Source: JBCBKL01 sp038521825
GTDB taxonomy: Bacteria; Pseudomonadota; Alphaproteobacteria; Rhodobacterales; Rhodobacteraceae
Assembly (NCBI GenBank): GCA_038521825.1
Contig: JBCBKL010000011.1
Location: 53,769 to 117,768 of the forward strand
Reading direction: 5' to 3'
DNA: 64,000 bases
The translations under genes were made by a program, and so were the position numbers. Below, piece after piece: positions 61,376 through 64,000 of the stretch. How positions within the stretch are numbered: position 1 is the first letter of the stretch; the number at the start of each line of letters is the position of its first letter. The notes beneath the pieces were generated by a model that ran no database searches, was not told the origin of the DNA, and saw nothing but the letters and a program-made list of their open reading frames with translations.

Positions 61376-61921
61376 CTATTCCGGCAGCGGCGGTAGCCCA
61401 AATCGTTTTCTCATGTCCGAATAGATCGCGCGGCGCGCCCTGTCCTTTGCACGTTGGCGGGGCTCCAGCGCGATGAGCACCGACCGCGGATTGCAGATAT
61501 CGACCATATGCCCCGCAATCTCGCGCTGAGAGCACTGGCTGATCAGGGTGTCGTAGTCCGGAACCAGCGCGAAAGGTATATCAAGCATGCCGTGCCGGGT
61601 GACAAAGAGCTGGTCTAGATGCTCGATCGTCGCGGGTTCTGGTCGCCAGGCCGCATGATCGTCCGGCGTGCCGTGATCCCATTTGGGATCGCCGCTCCAA
61701 AACGGAACGGCGTCAAGTTCCTCCAGGCAGCGTGCAAGCCGTTTGAGGTTTTCCGGATCGCGGCACACCACAACGTCGAGGTCATTGGGTTCGATGTCAG
61801 CGCCGAAAAGGGCCAAAACATATGACCCCGCCAGAAGCCAAGTCACGTCGTTCTTCGACAGTGCGGTGATAAGGGCCGGGATATCAGGCGCGATTTTCGT
61901 GGTTGGATCAGGTCGGTCCAA
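61376..61921 (-). CDS. Nucleotidyltransferase-fold protein
   Basis: A 181-residue protein with a nucleotidyltransferase-like start: WLLAGSYVLALFGADIEPNDLDVVV (Gly32-Ser33, then Asp47-x-Asp49), the pattern of MNT/AbiEii-type enzymes. RRAIYSDMRKRFGLPPLPE ends the protein. No HEPN or other toxin partner lies beside it, so a toxin-antitoxin or resistance role is not supported. The substrate is unknown. Confidence 0.7.
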   Translation of the reverse strand: MDRPDPTTKIAPDIPALITALSKNDVTWLLAGSYVLALFGADIEPNDLDVVVCRDPENLKRLARCLEELDAVPFWSGDPKWDHGTPDDHAAWRPEPATIEHLDQLFVTRHGMLDIPFALVPDYDTLISQCSQREIAGHMVDICNPRSVLIALEPRQRAKDRARRAIYSDMRKRFGLPPLPE

Positions 61922-62235
61922 AAGCCAATCCCCAACAGCATCTGCCTAGGCACTAGGGTAGGCTTTCGATCGACAATTGGCAACGAACGGCCATCGAAGG
62001 TCGTTCCGACCATCGGGGGCTGCCCGACTTAGGGTCAGCTTTGCGGACAAACCTGCCATCCGAGCAAAATGTTCGGATTTACGATCAACTCTCCAAATCT
62101 GTCGTCCAGCCGCTGGAACGGTTCGTTAGTTTCAGCAGTTATAGGCACTTGGACAGCTCCGCTTCTGTCAGGCCGAGTGAATCAGATCATGCATCGATGC
62201 GCCAGTTTCCGGAGGTATCCACCTGTGTCGGTTGC
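61922..62235. other. Gene-free gap
   Basis: About 314 nt between the nucleotidyltransferase and the end of the cytochrome gene. Short plus-strand frames (62041-62373, 62069-62404) run antisense into the cytochrome gene and show no family features. I see no structure or promoter I can support. Confidence 0.5.
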
Positions 62236-63072
62236 TCAATTTGCGTCGGGCAACGGCGGTACGGTTCGCAAATACATGACCATCGCCGCCAAATCCTCTG
62301 GCGTCGATCTGACCAGAAATCCGTATGGCATCGGCGGTTGCATCGCACTGCCGTCGGGTCGCTCCCCTGTTGAGATCATTGCGATGATCTCTTTATCTGA
62401 ATAGCCGGCAAGGCCGTCCGCGCTGTTGGTCAGATTTGAGGATACCGAGGCGCCCCACGGACCGCTAAACTCACGTCCGCCACGGCCCATATCGGTCTCA
62501 TAAAGATGGCCCTTCGGACCAATGGGTGTGTGGCATTCCATGCAATGGGCAATGGTCACCAGATACTCGCCGTACTCGACGCTGACCTCATGCGGTATGT
62601 CCGGCACTGACCCGACTGGCGGTCCGTAGGAGGCTGGCACCGGGATATTGTAGGTGGATTCGGGAATGGTCCGGGTAATGGCGGGAACACTCCGCAGATA
62701 GGACACGACTGCCGCGAGGTCCCTGTCGGATAACTGGCGATAGAGCTCAATAGCCATCGGCGGCCGTATCACCGTGCCATCCGGACGGATCCCCTCGCGT
62801 ATCGCAAGGGCCAGCTCGGCGTCCGACCATTTCGCGACCCTGCTGCCCGGTGAAATGTTGGGTACATGCACTTCAAATCCGGGGGTTCTAATTACAAAAC
62901 CGCCACCCATTTCCATATTGGCAATCGGGCCATCAGGCCCCTTTGGGGTATGGCAGTTTCCGCATGCCATAGGCCCTTGTACCAGATATGCGCCCCGCTC
63001 CAGCAATGTCTGCGCGGTGGCACCGCTGGCGATCAACAATCCGGTTATTAGTGCAAAGGAAACGAGCTTCAT
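62236..63072 (-). CDS. Diheme cytochrome c
   Basis: A 278-residue exported cytochrome with signal peptide 1-20 (IASGATA then QTL). Two heme-binding motifs are present: CGNCH at 37-41 and CMECH at 176-180. Likely axial Met ligands lie in PPMAIELY (about 104) and QPPMPYGFL (about 249). The two halves are similar (ALAIREGIRPDGTVIRPPM against AMISTGERPDGSAMQPPM), showing an internal duplication. It is likely the cytochrome subunit of an alcohol/aldehyde dehydrogenase-type chain, but the partner is not in this window. GAGGA precedes ATG 63072. Confidence 0.88.
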   Translation of the reverse strand: MKLVSFALITGLLIASGATAQTLLERGAYLVQGPMACGNCHTPKGPDGPIANMEMGGGFVIRTPGFEVHVPNISPGSRVAKWSDAELALAIREGIRPDGTVIRPPMAIELYRQLSDRDLAAVVSYLRSVPAITRTIPESTYNIPVPASYGPPVGSVPDIPHEVSVEYGEYLVTIAHCMECHTPIGPKGHLYETDMGRGGREFSGPWGASVSSNLTNSADGLAGYSDKEIIAMISTGERPDGSAMQPPMPYGFLVRSTPEDLAAMVMYLRTVPPLPDAN

Positions 63073-63605
63073 GGCATATCCTCGCAACTCATTCGCTTGG
63101 ATCGGCCCAAACCAATGGGTTGGAATTAGCACGCCACCGGTTTGGTATCTGCGCCAAACACGACACCAAGTCGATTCTGAACCTGCCCCGAGGATAGACG
63201 CGCGGCACCATCTGTTTTTCGGCTGGATGCTACGTGGCCGCGTCGTCCGGCAAACACATTGTCTGGCACGCCGTCAAAGCGGTTCTGAGATCATTTCTGA
63301 GGCCGAATACCTAGTCGATGTAGTTAGCCCCGTGCTGATCCTCGATCACTTACCGGCCCAGATTTATTGACGAATTCAGTGGAGGACCAACACCTTTCCA
63401 GCCAAGCTCCCGGGCGCACAAATCCAAGATCTGCGGAATCTGAGGAACGAGCTGACCCCGTCATGACGAGCTTTCTGGGTTTTCAAGGCCCGTTGACCTG
63501 ACGCGACGGTCTTAGGTCATATCCGACTCTGTTGGCGTCGATTTGGGCGAGAAGAGCAAAGCTTCGCCAGCTAGACTCCCAAGAAATGCGGGAGGGACAC
63601 AGCCA
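63073..63605. other. Gene-free divergent gap
   Basis: This 533-nt stretch separates the cytochrome (minus) from the RidA gene (plus). The plus frame 62774-63370 is mostly antisense to the cytochrome and shows no domain. No repeats or terminators were recognised. GGGAGGG just before 63606 is the RidA ribosome site. Confidence 0.5.
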
Positions 63606-64000
63606 ATGAATAAACGCAAGCTCATCTCGAACGGGAACCCGATGGAGGAAATCGTCGGCTTCAGTAGGGCCGTTAGGGTTGGACCCTACATTGCTGTCGG
63701 TGGCACGGCTCCCGTCGACGCAGAAGGGAAAACAGTGGGCATCGGCGATGTCTTCGCCCAGACAAAACAGTGCTTCGAGATCATCAAGGCCGCTCTTGAG
63801 GAGGCCGGTTCAGGATTGCAGGACATCGTCCGCACCCGAGTGATCCTGACCGACATCGACACGTGGAAAGACGCCATCGAAGCCCGCAAGCTCTACTGCA
63901 AGGACGCGCGCCCGGCCGACACGATCATGGCAATCCAACGCTTCGTAAATCCTGAATGGCTCGTCGAGATCGAAGTCGATGCCGGTCAGGATCACTCGGG
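63606..64000 (+). CDS. RidA/YjgF-family protein (partial)
   Basis: The frame from ATG 63606 is open to the window end (131 residues seen). KLISNGNPMEEIVGFSRAV, YIAVGGTAPVDAEGKTVG, DVFAQTKQCFEIIKAALEEA, DIVRTRVILTDIDTW and RPADTIMAIQRFVNPEWLVEIE match RidA, which hydrolyses reactive enamine/imine intermediates of amino-acid metabolism. In RidA the catalytic Arg lies in a (P/S)ARxxxxV segment near the end; here that position reads RPADTIMAI, with Asp rather than Arg, so this is a divergent RidA-superfamily member whose deaminase activity is doubtful. Confidence 0.85.
   Translation, partial: MNKRKLISNGNPMEEIVGFSRAVRVGPYIAVGGTAPVDAEGKTVGIGDVFAQTKQCFEIIKAALEEAGSGLQDIVRTRVILTDIDTWKDAIEARKLYCKDARPADTIMAIQRFVNPEWLVEIEVDAGQDHS

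Noticed and set aside
61376..61921. Toxin-antitoxin (MNT-HEPN) module
   Set aside because: Only the nucleotidyltransferase-like partner is present; no HEPN gene lies next to it.
1..64000. CRISPR arrays, tRNA or rRNA genes, complete insertion sequences
   Set aside because: No regularly spaced repeats, cloverleaf-like sequences or transposase genes were recognised by eye; a dedicated scan could still find a tRNA.

Overview
The window looks like a chromosomal segment of a GC-rich alphaproteobacterium, most likely Rhodobacterales (Roseobacter-type). Supporting signs are the lysC tail close to ptsP, the rpsF-rpsR-rplI block with an acidic extension on L9, rhizobial-type rhaRSTPQUK/rhaDI rhamnose genes, FrcBCA-type fructose uptake, and dense operons with ATGA overlaps. 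No tRNA, rRNA or CRISPR array was seen.

Layout. 1-5.2 kb: lysC 3' end, a universal stress protein, ptsP (nitrogen PTS enzyme I), a periplasmic TPR protein, and an ECF-like sigma factor with its membrane anti-sigma factor. 5.2-5.55 kb: a gene-free stretch with strong nested inverted repeats. 5.5-11 kb (minus strand): RND adaptor, RND pump and a GltS-type symporter in one operon. 11.1-12.75 kb: a decayed patch with a K+-channel pseudogene (stop codon in the selectivity filter), an orphan tyrosine recombinase and an orphan open frame.

12.75-24.3 kb: a galactoside island. An IclR regulator and a MalK-like ATPase diverge from a nine-gene operon with CUT1 transporter, GH4 alpha-galactosidase, a probable galactose dehydrogenase (SDR), DgoK, DgoA, a lactonase and a GH42 beta-galactosidase. 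This is an almost complete De Ley-Doudoroff route; no galactonate dehydratase gene is present. 24.3-27.5 kb (minus): tungstate ABC transporter TupBCA with a HTH/PBP-like regulator. 27.9-33.4 kb: an oppABCDF-type peptide importer. 33.5-38.4 kb: a cation/proton antiporter followed by two adjacent, unusual enzymes, each with an N-terminal Rieske [2Fe-2S] domain: one fused to an FMN/[3Fe-4S] glutamate-synthase-like barrel, the other to a thiamine-diphosphate enzyme of the acetolactate synthase type. This pair is the best candidate for an undescribed system.

38.4-42.7 kb: a ROK repressor divergent from frcBCA, with a perfect palindrome between them. 42.9-47.6 kb: a 1555-residue secreted ExeM/NucH-type nuclease with RTX motifs and three tandem repeats of about 183 residues. 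47.7-58.4 kb: the rhamnose locus (rhaK-U-Q-P-T-S-R on minus, rhaD-rhaI on plus). 58.4-64 kb: housekeeping genes (rplI, rpsR, rpsF), a small membrane protein, YceI, a nucleotidyltransferase-fold protein, a diheme cytochrome c and the start of a RidA-family gene cut by the window end.

Taken together, the segment is built around scavenging plant or algal sugars (galactosides, fructose, rhamnose), peptides and extracellular DNA. All four operons in which a binding-protein gene precedes its permease gene carry a strong GC hairpin just after the binding-protein gene, two of them with a T-run.
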